Position numbers and translations under genes: made by a program. This document shows, piece by piece, positions 11,095 to 23,700 of a stretch of DNA of 64,000 nt (positions are counted from its first letter, which is position 1; every line of letters begins with the position of its first letter). The stretch comes from Tilletia caries. Its lineage: Eukaryota; Basidiomycota; Exobasidiomycetes; Tilletiales; Tilletiaceae. Where the stretch lies: the NCBI GenBank assembly GCA_032718865.1, contig JALUTQ010000005.1, positions 1,426,001 through 1,490,000 of the forward strand, read 5' to 3'. The notes beneath the pieces are model-generated. The model ran no database searches, was not told the DNA's origin, and was given only the letters and a program-made list of their open reading frames with translations.

Positions 11095-13254
11095 ATGACG
11101 GGACATCTACGCCACGAGGGCAGCAGCAGCGGCAGCGGTGTCGGCTCTGGCACACATCCTAGTGCTGGTCGTATGTCCCGCAATGGGCAGCAACACATGG
11201 GGAACCAACACCGCAACAAGTCCGGCACGGCCCTGTCCAAAACTCAACGCTCTGGATCGCGTACCAACATCTGCCCACCAACTATGACCAGTCTCACTCC
11301 GGCGGTACCTCCGACGCGCCGAGGCCTCCCTCCTCCCAAGAAGCCCGTCAAGTTCACCATGGGTGCCGACGATGAGGACGAAGAGACCGAGAGCGATGAG
11401 TGGTCGGAGGATGACAAGTCCGGCACCGTCGATCGAATCGTCGCCTCTCCAGAGGACGCTCCACGAATACCGGGCAAGTCCCCATTGTCAAAGGGAGACG
11501 GTGGTCCCGATCGCAGAGCGGACGGATCTCAGGACGGTGGCGACAATGATGACGAGGATGAATGGTCATCGGACGAGCCTACTGAGGAGGAACTTCGACG
11601 TGAAGCGCAAGCGAAAGCCGTGGCGGAGCGGGAGCGTAGGCGAAACGAAGAGGAGAAGCGACAGCGAGAACTCTTCCAGAAAGTCGAGGTACCCATTCGC
11701 AGTGCGAGTGCTGCCGATTTTACCCAACTGGGTCGATTCGGGATGTCCAGCTATTCCAACAACGCAAATCAACACCCGGTGGGAACCATGGGCCCACCTC
11801 TGGCTCCCCCCACTCGGAGCTTGCTCAGCAGCGTCTTTAACAGCGAAGAGGAGTACCAGATTCGCGCCTTTCATCGGGCTCGCATGATGGGCGGCCATGC
11901 CGAGGCGGAGCAAATGCGCAAAGCTCAGATTGCCGCGCATGCATCTCAGCCGCATCTACCCCAACATGCGCATGAGCAGGCCCGAGTGCATGCCCAGGCT
12001 CGCATTCAGGCTCAAGAACAGCCGCAAGCACGGTCTGGAGCGAGAACGCAATCTCCAGCGCCTTCTCTCACACAAGCTCGGACACAGTCGCGCTCGGGAG
12101 AACGGCAGCAACGGACGCCGACTGATCGTGATCAGCCCCGCCGACCCTCGTCTATCATTAGTAATTCGGGCATGGATCGCGGGATTCTCCGGCCAAGCAA
12201 AAGCGCGGTCGCTCTGCCCTTGCTCACACAGCTCGAACTGAAGAGCAGTACATCTCAAGGGAGTGGGACCGGGGCCAGCACTAGCTATCTCCGTCGCACA
12301 CCTTCGGATGCCGGATCTGGCTCGGTGGAGAGCGGATCGGTGACGCTGGGCGAGAAGGGGGCGGATCCGATTCTTCGTCTCGAGTCTGCCGTCACTGACG
12401 AACAGATCAGCGAGTCGTTGTCGAATCGGAGTTTACGGAAGAATGGGCAAATACCCAACGGGAATGGCGCGGGTCAAAAAGCAGGGACGGGATCACCGGC
12501 GAATGCGCCTGCTCAGTCGGGGCCCGCGGCTGCAATGCTGGAGAGAAGCAAGTCGATGGATCGGCGAGGCAGTGCTGGGCCCATGCCCGCGCCCTCGGTG
12601 GCCTCACATCGCCATTCGTCCACCGCGTTGAACCTATTGACCGACGGCAACGACTATCAAAGTGGCTACGAGGTCATGCTTCCCGCTGGAGCGTTTGCTC
12701 AGACTCCTCGAACGACGCGTCGTAACATGTTGCGGGACGAGTTGAGCGAAAGTGTGCGTGCCAATCTGTTATGGGAGCGACAGAGTCGGAGTAGGCGGAT
12801 GGGCAGTACGAGTGGGCCTAGTGGGACGGCTGCTCCGGGGTACTTTGCGAACCAGCCTTCTGGACAAGCTTCGCGGCCGTCGAGTACTGGTGCGATTGGT
12901 AGGACTGGGAATGGTGCTGGAGGTGGAGGTGGTGTTCCGAGTGCGCCTGCAGAAGGGCCGCCTGCGCCGAATCGGAAGGCGGGCGTTCGGCCTGGTCAGA
13001 AGAATACGGTCCTGAGCGGGGACCGTCTCCGGCCACTGACGACGAGCACGAGCTCGTCGTTCACCCAGTCGCCGACGGAGCAATTCCCGCGTCGACCTGG
13101 GCTTGGTCCCGTCGGTGTGACCACGTCTCGGACGAGCAGCGACAATGGGCCGGGGAGTGGAGCGAACAGTAGCGACGAGGAGCTACATGCGGACAACGCT
13201 GGGCGACGGCATACGTACGACTACAACAATTCGTTTCATCACAAGGGCTGGTAA
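11095..13254 (+). CDS. DUF3295 / Mks1-like low-complexity regulatory protein
   Basis: 719 residues in one exon from ATG at 11095, after a CT-rich leader. Most of it is low-complexity (Ser, Gly, Gln, Arg), but it keeps ordered blocks typical of fungal DUF3295 proteins. These are an acidic SDEWSEDD-type patch after a PPPKKPVKF segment (about residues 80-105), a charged helix leading to LFQKVEVP (about 160-205), RSLLSSVFNSEEEY (about 242-255), and RRNMLRDELSESVRANLLWERQ (about 541-562). Related fungal proteins (Mks1 type) have been tied to TOR and nitrogen signalling and often begin with a GATA-like DUF1752 domain; I do not see that domain here or in an upstream exon. Role inferred from the family only. 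Confidence 0.6.
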   Translation: MTGHLRHEGSSSGSGVGSGTHPSAGRMSRNGQQHMGNQHRNKSGTALSKTQRSGSRTNICPPTMTSLTPAVPPTRRGLPPPKKPVKFTMGADDEDEETESDEWSEDDKSGTVDRIVASPEDAPRIPGKSPLSKGDGGPDRRADGSQDGGDNDDEDEWSSDEPTEEELRREAQAKAVAERERRRNEEEKRQRELFQKVEVPIRSASAADFTQLGRFGMSSYSNNANQHPVGTMGPPLAPPTRSLLSSVFNSEEEYQIRAFHRARMMGGHAEAEQMRKAQIAAHASQPHLPQHAHEQARVHAQARIQAQEQPQARSGARTQSPAPSLTQARTQSRSGERQQRTPTDRDQPRRPSSIISNSGMDRGILRPSKSAVALPLLTQLELKSSTSQGSGTGASTSYLRRTPSDAGSGSVESGSVTLGEKGADPILRLESAVTDEQISESLSNRSLRKNGQIPNGNGAGQKAGTGSPANAPAQSGPAAAMLERSKSMDRRGSAGPMPAPSVASHRHSSTALNLLTDGNDYQSGYEVMLPAGAFAQTPRTTRRNMLRDELSESVRANLLWERQSRSRRMGSTSGPSGTAAPGYFANQPSGQASRPSSTGAIGRTGNGAGGGGGVPSAPAEGPPAPNRKAGVRPGQKNTVLSGDRLRPLTTSTSSSFTQSPTEQFPRRPGLGPVGVTTSRTSSDNGPGSGANSSDEELHADNAGRRHTYDYNNSFHHKGW

Positions 13255-13984
13255 TCTTTTCCTTTCTCTCTTCGCGCGTCTTTTTAGGATATCTTCGACT
13301 GCGGGGGGTTCATTTGCGTCCCTTCGACTCCTTCTGGTTCTTACCTTTGCTTCCCCTTCCTGAGGTGCCTTCGGTGCCTTCGGTGCCTTCGGTGCCCCCC
13401 CCCCCCTCTCTCGCAACCCATTTCCCCTGCGGCATATCAACCAACCAAAACGACCGATCTCCAAGCAATTTCTCCCTCGCCTCCCCAGCCTTCCTTCGCC
13501 TTCGAGCTTCCCCTTCCCCCCCTTTCGTCCCGCGATCTGTTCCTTTGCTCCTGCCTTCTCTTCCTTCTTCCTTACCCTTTCTCATTGACATGGTCTGTAA
13601 TCTTACCCGCGTTCCCCTTCGTCGCCTTTTCCCTTTGTTCTCCCGCAATGAGTCCATGATCGACATGATCACCTGAGAGAAGAAACCAACTCGTCTGACT
13701 GGGAGACTGGCGCAGTGCCCGCGGAGAACAGCATCATCGCCCGTCCGCATCACTCACTCGCTCGCTCATCTTCACCGACAATAACTTCGCATTCGAATCG
13801 ACAGCGACGTTCTCAGTTCTCTGTTCTTTTCCACGCCGCCGTTCTTCTCCCCCTTTCTCCCGTAGACATCTGGCTCGTTGCGGCGTGAGAGGCCCCGACG
13901 AGCTCACCTCCAGGTTCACTCCCCAAAAAATATCCAGGACTTCTTTCTTTCCATAAGACCAACACAACAACAACAACACCAGAC
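13255..13984. other. Intergenic region with CT-rich tracts and a short tandem repeat
   Basis: 3' flank of the DUF3295 gene and promoter of LOS1. It is strongly pyrimidine-rich on the plus strand. Four copies of a 9-bp unit (GGTGCCTTC) at 13363-13396 run into a poly-C tract. No gene seen. Confidence 0.7.
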
Positions 13985-16900
13985 ATGGCCAGCACAGAAG
14001 AACAGATCGTCTCCGCGGCCGAGATCGCCTCCGACCCGCGCCAGGACCCGTCCATCGTGCAGCAGGCGCTGAGCTTCCTCGAGAACGTCAAGGCCAACAC
14101 GGGCGAAACTTGGGCGGCCGGGTGGAACGTCTTTGCGAGTGCGCAGCCTAGGCATGGCACCCAGCCCCGGATCTTCGGTCTGAACCTCACTGATGACTTC
14201 CTCACATACAGGTGCGTTCTCCTTGCGGGTGCTTCCTATTCATGAGGGGCTCAAGGAGAAAGTTCTCATTATGTGTGTCTCCGTTTCCTTCCCTTGTGAG
14301 CAGCATTTCGAATCACCAGGACCCCGTGGCTGCGGTCGGCTTCCTTCAAGAAGAGGCGATGCGCTACATTCAGCGCGAATTCGTCGAAGGCGCTGGCGAG
14401 ATGGACGCAGGTGGAGCCTGTGAGTTTCCTGCCTCATCACACACATTCATGCCGGCACGCACGCTAGGTTGACATTTACCTTCTCTGCCTTGGGTTTTTC
14501 TCTTGCAGTCATTAAGAACAAGGTCGCTCAGACTCTCACCGTTCTGATCCTCCAGACCTTCAACCTGCCCTCGTCCACCTCGATCTTGCCCGCCTTGTTC
14601 GACGTGATCCGCTCCCACCCGGCGCAGTCCCCAGCGCTGTCCGCCCAAGGCGCCGGCCAAACGCCGCCCATGAACCCGTGCACGACCGACCTGGTCATGC
14701 GCATATTGCACGACCTCTCCCTCTCCCTCGGCTCAGATGTGAATTTGCGCCAGATCAGGAGCAAGGACCGTCTGCAGCGCGATGCTGTCATTCGCGATGA
14801 GTTCCGCGCCAAGTATGCGGCCCAGCTCGCTGAGACGGTCTGGAAGGTGCTGGAGGAGTGCGCCCGTCGGTTGGACGGGACCGTCCCGGCTTCTTCTGGT
14901 TCGGGACCGCGCGCGCTTACTGAAGCTGCCGCTGCGGAGATCGCATGCTTGGCTCTCCAGCTTGTGGGCGACTACGTCAGTGAGTGCACTCCCGTCTGCA
15001 TGTCACGTCACTTCCGACTTTGAGCTGATGACTTTTCGCCGATTGGCAATTTTTCGTGTTCAGCGTGGATCGACATCAGCCTCATGGTGCAGCCCGACAC
15101 AGTGGCGCTGCTGTACCGCCTCCTTGGCCACAATGTGCCCAACATTCGCATCGCAGCTGCCGACGCTCTGAGCGAGATCATTGCAAAGGGAACCAAGCCC
15201 GTGGACAAGATCCAGCTCCTGGCATCGTTGAACCCATACCAGCTCTTGACTGACTACGAAGCCAACACCCGAACCGTCTCCCCCGATTCGGACGAGTATG
15301 ACGCCGTGGAGACATTCAGGGAACGACTCTCCAGATTAGCGGGGGCCGTGGCTATGGAGTATGCACGAGTGGCGGGGTCTAGCGAAGCGGAAGATGCTAC
15401 CAAGGAGGAAGCGGAGCGGCAGTATTTGCGCTATGCCGGCTTGCTGTTGGCGTTCCTCACCGACAGGTCAGATATGGTCACAGATCAGGTAGGCCCTGCC
15501 ATCAAACAAATCCTAGACATTGTGAGTTCGAACCCCCGTCAGTGCGATTTCCGAAACCTCTGTGAGTTGACTGATGTTTGCCTTGTCAATAACTCTCGTT
15601 GCTGCTTCAGTACAAGAAGCAGTCGAAACGCGCAGCGGCGGGAACGTACCCTCCTCCGGAAAAGGCAGAATTCATCCGCGCTCTTATGGGCGCAATCATT
15701 TCCAAGATGCAGTACAGGGAAACGCTCGATTGGAGCGGCCTGGGCATGATGACGCAGAACTCCGACGACGGCTCTGTTGACGAGGAGGAGGGCAGGTTCG
15801 AGGAGACGAGACGGGTATGTCTACGGATTCTACCTCGCATTTTGTGTGTGTTGGCTGCTGATCTTTTGTTGCTGCCATGCAGAACTTGCAAATGCTCATG
15901 CGCGCGATTGCTGCGATCGATGAGAGCCTCTTCACTGCGCCTGTGGTCCAGTTCATTACGACGACGTTCTCGACCTACGCGTCTGCTGCGGCCTCCGGCA
16001 ACGCATCCGCTGCGATCTCGTGGCAACCCATCGAACTGGCGCTGTCCTTGCTCTACCAGTTCGGCGAGATCCTCATTCAAGCGCAAGGGTCGGTCAAGTC
16101 GGGTTTGACTCCCAACACTTTCGTACAGCTTCCCGCTGGTGCGATCCCCGCTGGCAAGACGTTACGACTGAAGCTTTCGAGCGACGAGTACGCAGCCATG
16201 CCTCTGAGCTCATTAGGCGAACTCGTCCAGCTCTTGGTCACTTCGCAAGTATCTGGGTTCCCCCATCCCTCGGCGCAGCTGATCACCTTTGAGTGTCTGG
16301 TCCGCTACTCCGCCTTCTTCACTACCCGGCCCAATCACATTGGCAACGTCTTGCCTTCTTTCTTGGATGCTCGCGGCATTCACCATCCCGAGGAGAAGAT
16401 CAGATTACGAGTCTTCTACCACTTCAGTCGCTTCATCAAGGACACCCGGACCTTCATTCCTCCATCTTATGTGGAGCAGATGGTGCAGAGCATGCAAGAT
16501 CTGCTCAATGTGAACGCAGTTCTGCCGAGCGTTGGACCGGACGAGGACCCGCTGGAGCGAGCGAACGAAACTGCGGGCATGTTCGACAGTCAGCTGAACC
16601 TGTTCGAGCTCGTGGGTGTACTGATCACGCTCCCGGGCACGGGTCAGGAAGCCAAGGTCTCGATGCTCAAGTCGGTCACAGAACAGCAGCTGGTCGAGCT
16701 TCGCGCCCAGACAGAAGCCTACAACACGTCGACGCCGAACCCGCAGACCATCTTGCAGATCCATCATCTCATGCTGGCGCTGTCGTCCTTGGCGAAGGGA
16801 TTCGACGGCCACGAGCAGGCCAAGGCGACGGAGGAGCCGGCTTGGGTGGGCGTGCTGAAGGCGGTGGCCGAGCAGATTTTGGTCAGTCTGAGCACGCTTC

Positions 16901-18130
16901 GGCGGTTTGTGATCATTCGAAATGCGGCGAGGGGTGCGTTTTCGAGGATTGTGCCTACGATGGGACGGTCGTTCCTTCCGTATGTGCCTACGATGATTGA
17001 GGCGCTGTTGAATGAGATGGGCGAGTTGGAACTGTCGGATTTCATCCAGTTTGTGACGCTGTTCGTCAACAAATTCCCTGTGAGTCGAGCCTTGTTGTGG
17101 ATGGTGGGTGTCCATACTATCCGACGAGTTGAAGACTGACCTCGTCTTGGTCGTGAAACAGGCAGAGGTGTCGGAAACTCTCAACGCGCTCTGGACAGAC
17201 TTGGTGATGCGGATCTTCCATTTTATCAATCAACCAATCACTGGCACTGACGATTACATCGAGCGAGGCGAGCTGCAAAGATCGTATCTCAACCTCATCA
17301 ACTCTTTCGTTGGCCACGGCGTCATCGGCCTGCTGCGGACAGAAAGTGAGTAGTATGCTCTGCCTTTTGATATTGACCAATCTATATGCTGACAGATTTG
17401 CGGTTTTTTTTTGGGATTGTGTCAGAAAACCTGCCCCTCTTCGACACGATACTCGAGAGCATCACCTTCTGTGCGCGGCAAGAAAACGATTCGGTACAGA
17501 AGTTGGCATTTGCCCTCCTTTCCCGCCTCGTCATCGTCTACACCGGCGGGTCAGATACTGGTACCTCGCCAACGACGAACGGGGGCAAAGTTGACGGTGG
17601 GTCGAGTGGTGCGGCGGCGGCTGCGGCGAACGGATCTGCAGAGAATGGGCAGGCTACGGGCACGATGGCGATCCCTGGATTTGAGCAGTTCATCTACGAG
17701 CGACTCGTGTCACTCTGCTTTGAGGTTTCTGGGTCGCCGACTTTCAGGCTGATCGATGCGTTGGCGCAAGTGGTGGGTTTTCGTCTTTTGTCGTCGCTCC
17801 TGTTGTGATTCAGTCTGACCTACTCTCTTTCTCCGTCTCAGACTCTCGGCGAGATTGCTGTGCTGTTGAAGACGATCTATGAGCGACGAGGGGACGAGGC
17901 GCTGCGCTACCTCTCAGAAGTCTATCTTCCGAGTGTTCAATGTCCCCCTGAGATGGCATCCGAATTGGCCACGGCGCTCAAGGCTCAGGAGGCCAAACCG
18001 TTCAAGCGCACCCTTGATGTGAGTTGCATTTCGCGCTGGGTTCGTTTATATAACCTCGGGTTGCTAACCTGTCTGTATTTCTGTGTTTACTCTGCAGGCC
18101 TTCCTGAAGCAGCTCATGAAGGGTCAATAG
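13985..18130 (+). CDS. LOS1: Exportin-T / LOS1, nuclear tRNA exporter
   Basis: Ten-exon model: 13985-14211, 14304-14419, 14509-14979, 15064-15521, 15611-15814, 15883-17079, 17162-17345, 17426-17769, 17842-18018, 18098-18130. All introns are GT-AG and the frame closes at 1136 residues. The protein is an alpha-helical HEAT-repeat karyopherin of the importin-beta superfamily that exports mature tRNA from the nucleus with Ran-GTP. Recognition rests on length, the helical-repeat pattern, the N-terminal AxxxxSDPRQ...ALSFLENVK segment, an acidic insert near DDGSVDEEEGRFEETR followed by LQMLMRAI (usual in Xpo-t proteins), and the conserved NLPLFDTILESITFCARQ block near the C-terminus. Initiation at 13985 is the first ATG after a CA-rich leader. 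Confidence 0.87.
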
Positions 18131-18873
18131 GTGTCACATCGTCTTTGATTCACAACGAAAGCTGTCGACGTACGCCGTCCTTCGTTCCTTCGCCTTCCAA
18201 GATCGACTCGGCACCAGCCTGGGTCAAACCCCCTCGATTCGCATCGGCGCACTTCGTAGATACAACATGCCATCCCATCGTTTCCGACTCACCCCAGTCG
18301 TCCTAATTCACGGGCTTTAACGCGTCCAGCCGGTTGCGTCCTCTCCGTCCCTCCCGACGGCCCAGGCTCTCGGCCAACGACATCCTGAAGGCTTTGGTCG
18401 TCCCCCCCCCCCTTCTTTCTTTCAAAATGAATTTCCTCAATTCTGCCAGGCAACACAACAGAACCTTCCTCAATCCCCGCCTCTCTCCTACCAAAAGTTA
18501 CCCTCCATTACTTTCCGTCGCAAGTCACTCACTATTCATCCTCTTTGACCGGCTTGTCCTTACCCGCACCCGCACCACGCCTTGCGGGCCTTGACAAGGA
18601 GAAGGTGAACGTGTCTTTGCGTGCGGGCCCTCGATCTGAGGAGGACCAACACGTGATGACGCCATTTTGGACCGTTCCTTCACTTGGGCAGTGTGTGCAC
18701 GGACCACTGTGGAAGAACTCGTTGGAAGCTGCTGTTTTTCTCCGTGTGACGCGAAGGCGAGGGGGGGTGGAAGCCAAAAGGAGCCTGCGGCAGATCATCT
18801 TCCGTTGTGTTGCACCACCACCACATTCGCATCTTACCCAACCCTTCAACTCACACACTCATTATTAGACATC
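18131..18873. other. Intergenic: LOS1 3' flank and cyclophilin promoter
   Basis: No coding frame with recognisable content. The last 60 bases before 18874 are CA-rich, as in leaders of other highly expressed genes here. Confidence 0.6.
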
Positions 18874-20045
18874 ATGTGAGTTCCCTCTTTGTGCTTCCTG
18901 TCCGTCGGCGCGCTGCAACGCGGAGAATGCTCTGCTGCCTCGAGCGTGCGGCTGGCGACTTGATACTTCGAACATGGCCGGCTCATGCTCTGTACCACCA
19001 ACTTCTGCAGGTCCAACGTCTTCTTCGACATCACCAAGAACGGCAGCCCCTTCGGTGAGTGAACCCAGCATGCTTCAGCTCGCCATGTTGATCGTTGAAT
19101 TGAACGCTGACTTCAATTGCTCGCTCCTTGATCCCTCATCCATAGGCCGCATCGTCTTCAAGCTCTACGACGACGCTGTCCCTAAGACCGCCCGTAACTT
19201 CCGTGAGCTCTGCACTGGTATGTATTCTTCCGTCCTGAGCGCGCCCACACTGTTCTTTGGCTTGCTAGGGTGTTCACGTCTTGTTGGGACTCGCTTCTTT
19301 CTCATGCAGGCCAGAACGGCTACGGCTACGCCAACTCTGGCTTCCACCGTATCATTCCCGACGTGAGTTCCTGTCCAATATTATGTTCTTAGGCTGCAGA
19401 TACACTGGCTGAACAGTCCTTTTTCCTCTCTTCACAGTTCATGCTCCAGGGTGGTGACTTCACCCGCCACAACGGCACTGGTGGTCGCTCCATCGTAAGT
19501 TGCAGCTCTCAGATTACGCGCGAGTTTGACAAGATTCTGACGCGTTCACTTCCTTCCGCTGCAGTACGGCGAGAAGTGAGGAGTCAAAATCTCAAAGATA
19601 GAAATGCATCTGGCATTGAAGCTGACCTATTCCTTGTTTCAACCACACAGGTTCGATGACGAGAACTTCTCCTTGAAGCACACCCGCCCCGGTCTCCTCT
19701 CCATGGTGAGTTAGCACTTTTCACAGCTGTCACCCTGGCTCGCCATGCTCACCGTGTGCAACGTCTTGCTCTCATTTGATAGGCCAACGCCGGTCCCAAC
19801 ACCAACGGCTCCCAGGTAAGAAACCTGTAACACTTAGACACGCTGGCTCTATTATGAGACTCACATGTGTGTCTCTCTCATAGTTCTTCATCACCACCGT
19901 TGTCACCAACTGGCTCGACGGCAAGCACGTCGTCTTCGGCGAGGTCGTCGAGGGTCTCGACATTGTCAAGGCTCTCGAGAAGGAGGGCAGCTCGTCCGGC
20001 AAGGTCAAGTCCGACATCAAGATCGCCTCGAGCGGCACTGTTTAA
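18874..20045 (+). CDS. CPR1: Cyclophilin A-type peptidyl-prolyl cis-trans isomerase
   Basis: Nine-exon model: 18874-18875, 19011-19054, 19146-19217, 19310-19362, 19438-19494, 19565-19575, 19651-19705, 19783-19815, 19884-20045, giving 162 residues, the standard size of single-domain cytosolic cyclophilins. Family landmarks are present: FFDIT at the start, [26 protein letters not shown] (active-site Arg), [24 protein letters not shown], and [12 protein letters not shown] with the cyclosporin-site Trp. The initiator ATG appears to be split: AT at 18874-18875, then an intron (GTGAGT...CTGCAG, 135 nt), then G. One internal exon is only 11 nt. Very intron-dense for a half-kilobase coding sequence. 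Confidence 0.93.
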
Positions 20046-20785
20046 ATGACCCGACGGATTGACATCGATCAGACGGCTTGACCAAGTTGGACTTGTCGTC
20101 GGTTCTTTGACCCTCACATTAACGCGCGGTCAGCTCATCGGCCCGATGTGGACGACATCCATCTGAAAAAGAATCGCGACGAACATTTGTTAACCCTGCC
20201 AACCCTGCTGTTCCGCGTGATGCATTGACTTGGCGTGATCAGAGGTACCTGTTGGGTTCAACTTGCAGCGTCCAAAAGGTAAAGATTTGAATTCGTGCCT
20301 GCCCAAGCTGTCGGTGATTCGGTCGGTATTCCATGGCAGAGGTCTTTCACTGTCAGTGCCTGCTCAAGCTCTCCGTCTGCCTGTCCTCGGAAGCAGTCCA
20401 GGATAGTTGCAGGTGGTCGCGAGAGGATGCTGGCTTGCTGAATAGTGAATGTTGTTGCACAGGTTGAGCGTTGAGCGCCTGAGAGCGGTCTCCGAGGAGG
20501 AGCGAGCGTGGGAAATTTGTGCCAGCCCGATTGTGACTGTTGCTATGAGGACGTGCCACAAATGACACTGTTGTGATGCTGGGATGAGTGACGCGTCGTC
20601 GCCTGAGCGCGCGCCAGTCTCCCAAGGAAGTAACAAAGCTGAGTCACGCCCACCGCCCTCCCGCCTCACCCCTTTTCGCGCACCCTTCTCTTCCCACCTG
20701 TTTTTCACTCCCTCTCGCCCTTTTCATCCTTTCTATTGCGAAAGGGCCGGGAACACATTCGTCTCTGTACGCAAGCAATGCAGGC
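20046..20785. other. Intergenic between cyclophilin and EPL1
   Basis: No gene recognised. The region from about 20640 is CT-rich and likely holds the EPL1 promoter and leader. Confidence 0.55.
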
Positions 20786-23700
20786 ATGCCTGCGATACCG
20801 ACGGGCGTCCTATCTGCGCGTCGCCTCAAGAAGATCGGGTACAGAAGTAGGGTGAGTCCCGGGTGGCAAATCCCCCTTTTGCCTTTCCTTTGACTGCGCG
20901 CACCCGCTGGCGCGCACCTGAGTTCCGTGACCAGACCCTCCCTGCCGCACGAAGTCTCGCGTTTGGGTCATTTTGCTCCACTTCAGCACTGGCATGTGAC
21001 CCCAGACCCTCTACCCCATGACCCTGCATGGAAAAGTTTTTTCACCACTGCTGACACGTCGACTTTTCTCTCGGTCCCGACCGGCGCGCACCCTGCTCTG
21101 CCATCCACCTCAAATCTCATACCAACATCGCATTTACAACACCAGCTCGGCGTCAGTCGTGCTCTGCTAGGTTCGGATGCCCTCATCGAGGGTGCCGAAC
21201 ATGAGGGACCCGAAGAGGCTGATCGCTCTTTGGGTGTGGACAGGTCCGAAGTCTCAGGTGCGCAGCTCGCCTACCCCTCTTGAGACTTTTTGAGACTCCC
21301 GCTGACAGACCTCCCCTCTTCCTCACCTGTGCTGGCTTCTTGCCTCGTCTTACCCCTAATTTTTCTTTGATCTTCTCGCCCTCCTTCCTGCTCTTATGTT
21401 TCTGTTGACCTTCTCCTTCTTCAGAACATCATCTTCAGGCCGCGCTGTCGTCCACCCACTTGGCAGCTTCGGAGCCGGTCAAAGGCAACACCAATGGGAA
21501 GTCCAAGGTCTACCACATTCCCACGCCGGAGACCAAGACCGTCCTCACCAAGGAGGAACTGCACGAGTTATACCCGCCCGGATCGTACTCTGATCCCGTC
21601 TCTTACGTACGGTCATCGGACACGGTCGAGGAATCGCTTCGTGGCCCAACGTACACTCTGGACGAGGATGACGGTCTGTGGCTCGAAGAGCACAATGACA
21701 CTGCTCGCAAAGAGCTAGAAGCGGCCTTGGCCAGCCGCCCACTCCCACCTTCCAAAGGCAAGTCCAAGGAGCGGAAAAGGCAAGAGGCACTGGCGGCGCT
21801 TCTGGTTGAACGCCCTGAATTGAACACCATGACCGAGGATCAGTTTGAAATGGTCATGACTGTGTTCGAGAAGGTCACGAGCGATCGATGCCCAATGCTG
21901 CACCTCAACTTGACCACTCTGCCCACACTCGAAAGCCTCCTGCCATCCTTCGACAACGACTCTCCTCTCGCCGCGATGGCTAAGCCCCAGCTTCCAAGCT
22001 TGCCATTTGATGTCATCATACCGCACAGTGGCTCGACATCGTCAGCATCAACATCAAAAGCCGCCATGGTGTCAGCCGCATCAGCAGCGAATAGCTCTGA
22101 TTGGAGTCCATCAGATCCCTGGCGCAATCTGGCCGCACTCAAGCGGCTGGCCTCTACCGTGTATCCGTGGTGGAAGGAACGGCGGGAAGAGCGGCAGGGG
22201 AAACCGATCGTACCTCCGCTCAACTTTGACGAGTCTGACGACACAGATCCATACGTCTGCTTCCGAAGACGAGAGGTCAAGATCAAGCGAGTCACGCGCA
22301 AAGCTGATCTTCTTCACATCGAAAAGCTAATCCGACTTCAAAGCGAGCTCGAGAGCGCGGTCTCCCTCGTGGCTCTGGTTGCCCAACGTGAACGAGTCAA
22401 GCTGGCGGGAATCATGCACGACCGCAAGTCATGGGAGACCATGCGCGAGTTCATCGATCTCAAGCGGGCTTGGGCCATCTCGGGGCCAGCGGGTGGCAAC
22501 GAGGATGATGAACTACTCGGCAGTTATCGGAAGGAGAAGGATACGCTCCATTCGGCAAACAGCACGATCTCTTCCGTGCCAAAGAAGAAGCGGAGATTGG
22601 ACGAGCCGACTTCCCTCAAGACCTCGCTGGCTCGTCGCATGCGTTCCAGTGCAGAGCCTTCTCCAGCGACCGCCACGAGCGGAACAACGTCATCTCACCA
22701 CAATGGATCCGCTTCGACCGCCTCCGGCGGTATGGCAGGCATGGGCGCCGCCGTTTTGGAACGTATCGCGCAGGTGCAAAACTATGTCGAGCGGGAATGT
22801 TCGAGGAAGAAGGAGGCGGATCTCGGCTGGGAAGAAGCAAGCGATACCGCTTTCCTGATGCAACCGTCGAGTGCTGCGCTGAAGGCCTATCGGCCGATCG
22901 AGTCAGATGCGCACTACTGTGCAACGCATGGGTCATCGCCTTTCGCATGTCCACCATCTTGCATCTCTCGATCAGGTCGCCCGGCCTCCTTTCGCAAGCG
23001 AGTCGGGCGTGGTGGGCGAATGGTCCTGGACCGTCGCTTGCCTGCTCCGAGCTCTGTGCCCAACAGACTCGCCGAGTGGCCGAATCGACATACCTCACAG
23101 AAGCGGACGGACCCAGAAAAGAATGGCGACAAGCTTTCACAAACCAAAAATAATGAACAACACAACGCGGCGCAGAAAACCCCTTCTGGAAACCAGCACC
23201 AGTCCACCACTTCGTTGGCGGAGAAGAGTGCGGATCCAGAAAACCCACACCATAATCCACATCGCCTTTCAGCCCCTCCCCTCACCGGGCCATTTGCCTT
23301 CTCGCCCAATCTGCGGCCAGAAGTCCTTGTGCAACGAGGGCACATTGCCCACTATACATCTGGACCCTTCTCGAAGCGGTGCCTTAAAGCAGAGGTCTGT
23401 GAAGCTGAGAGCTCCTCACCGCCGTCTCCTGTTGCGAAGGAGTCGACACAAGTCCCGATCGAGATCGACACAGAAGACACCGAACCAGTGGACGATCACG
23501 ATGGCGGCGATCATCCATCACCGGATCGGATGTCAAATGCGTCCTCCGATCTGACAGAGCTCTCCAAGTCGAGCTCACAAACAGCAGAGAGCGTGACGGC
23601 GAGTACTCAGGCGACAGACCTCGAGATGGAGCTGGCAGAACCTTTGGAGGCGGAGGTCAAGCCGAGCAGACCTGGTCGGTTATGCGATCTGGACAAGTTC

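Noticed and set aside
13310..13753. Arg/Gly/Lys-rich frame on the minus strand
   Set aside because: Produced by the CT-rich flank of the DUF3295 gene; no start context or homologous motif.
16405..17229. Long open frame on the minus strand opposite LOS1 (274 codons)
   Set aside because: It is a shadow of the exportin exon on the other strand; its composition is His/Arg-rich and no family is visible.
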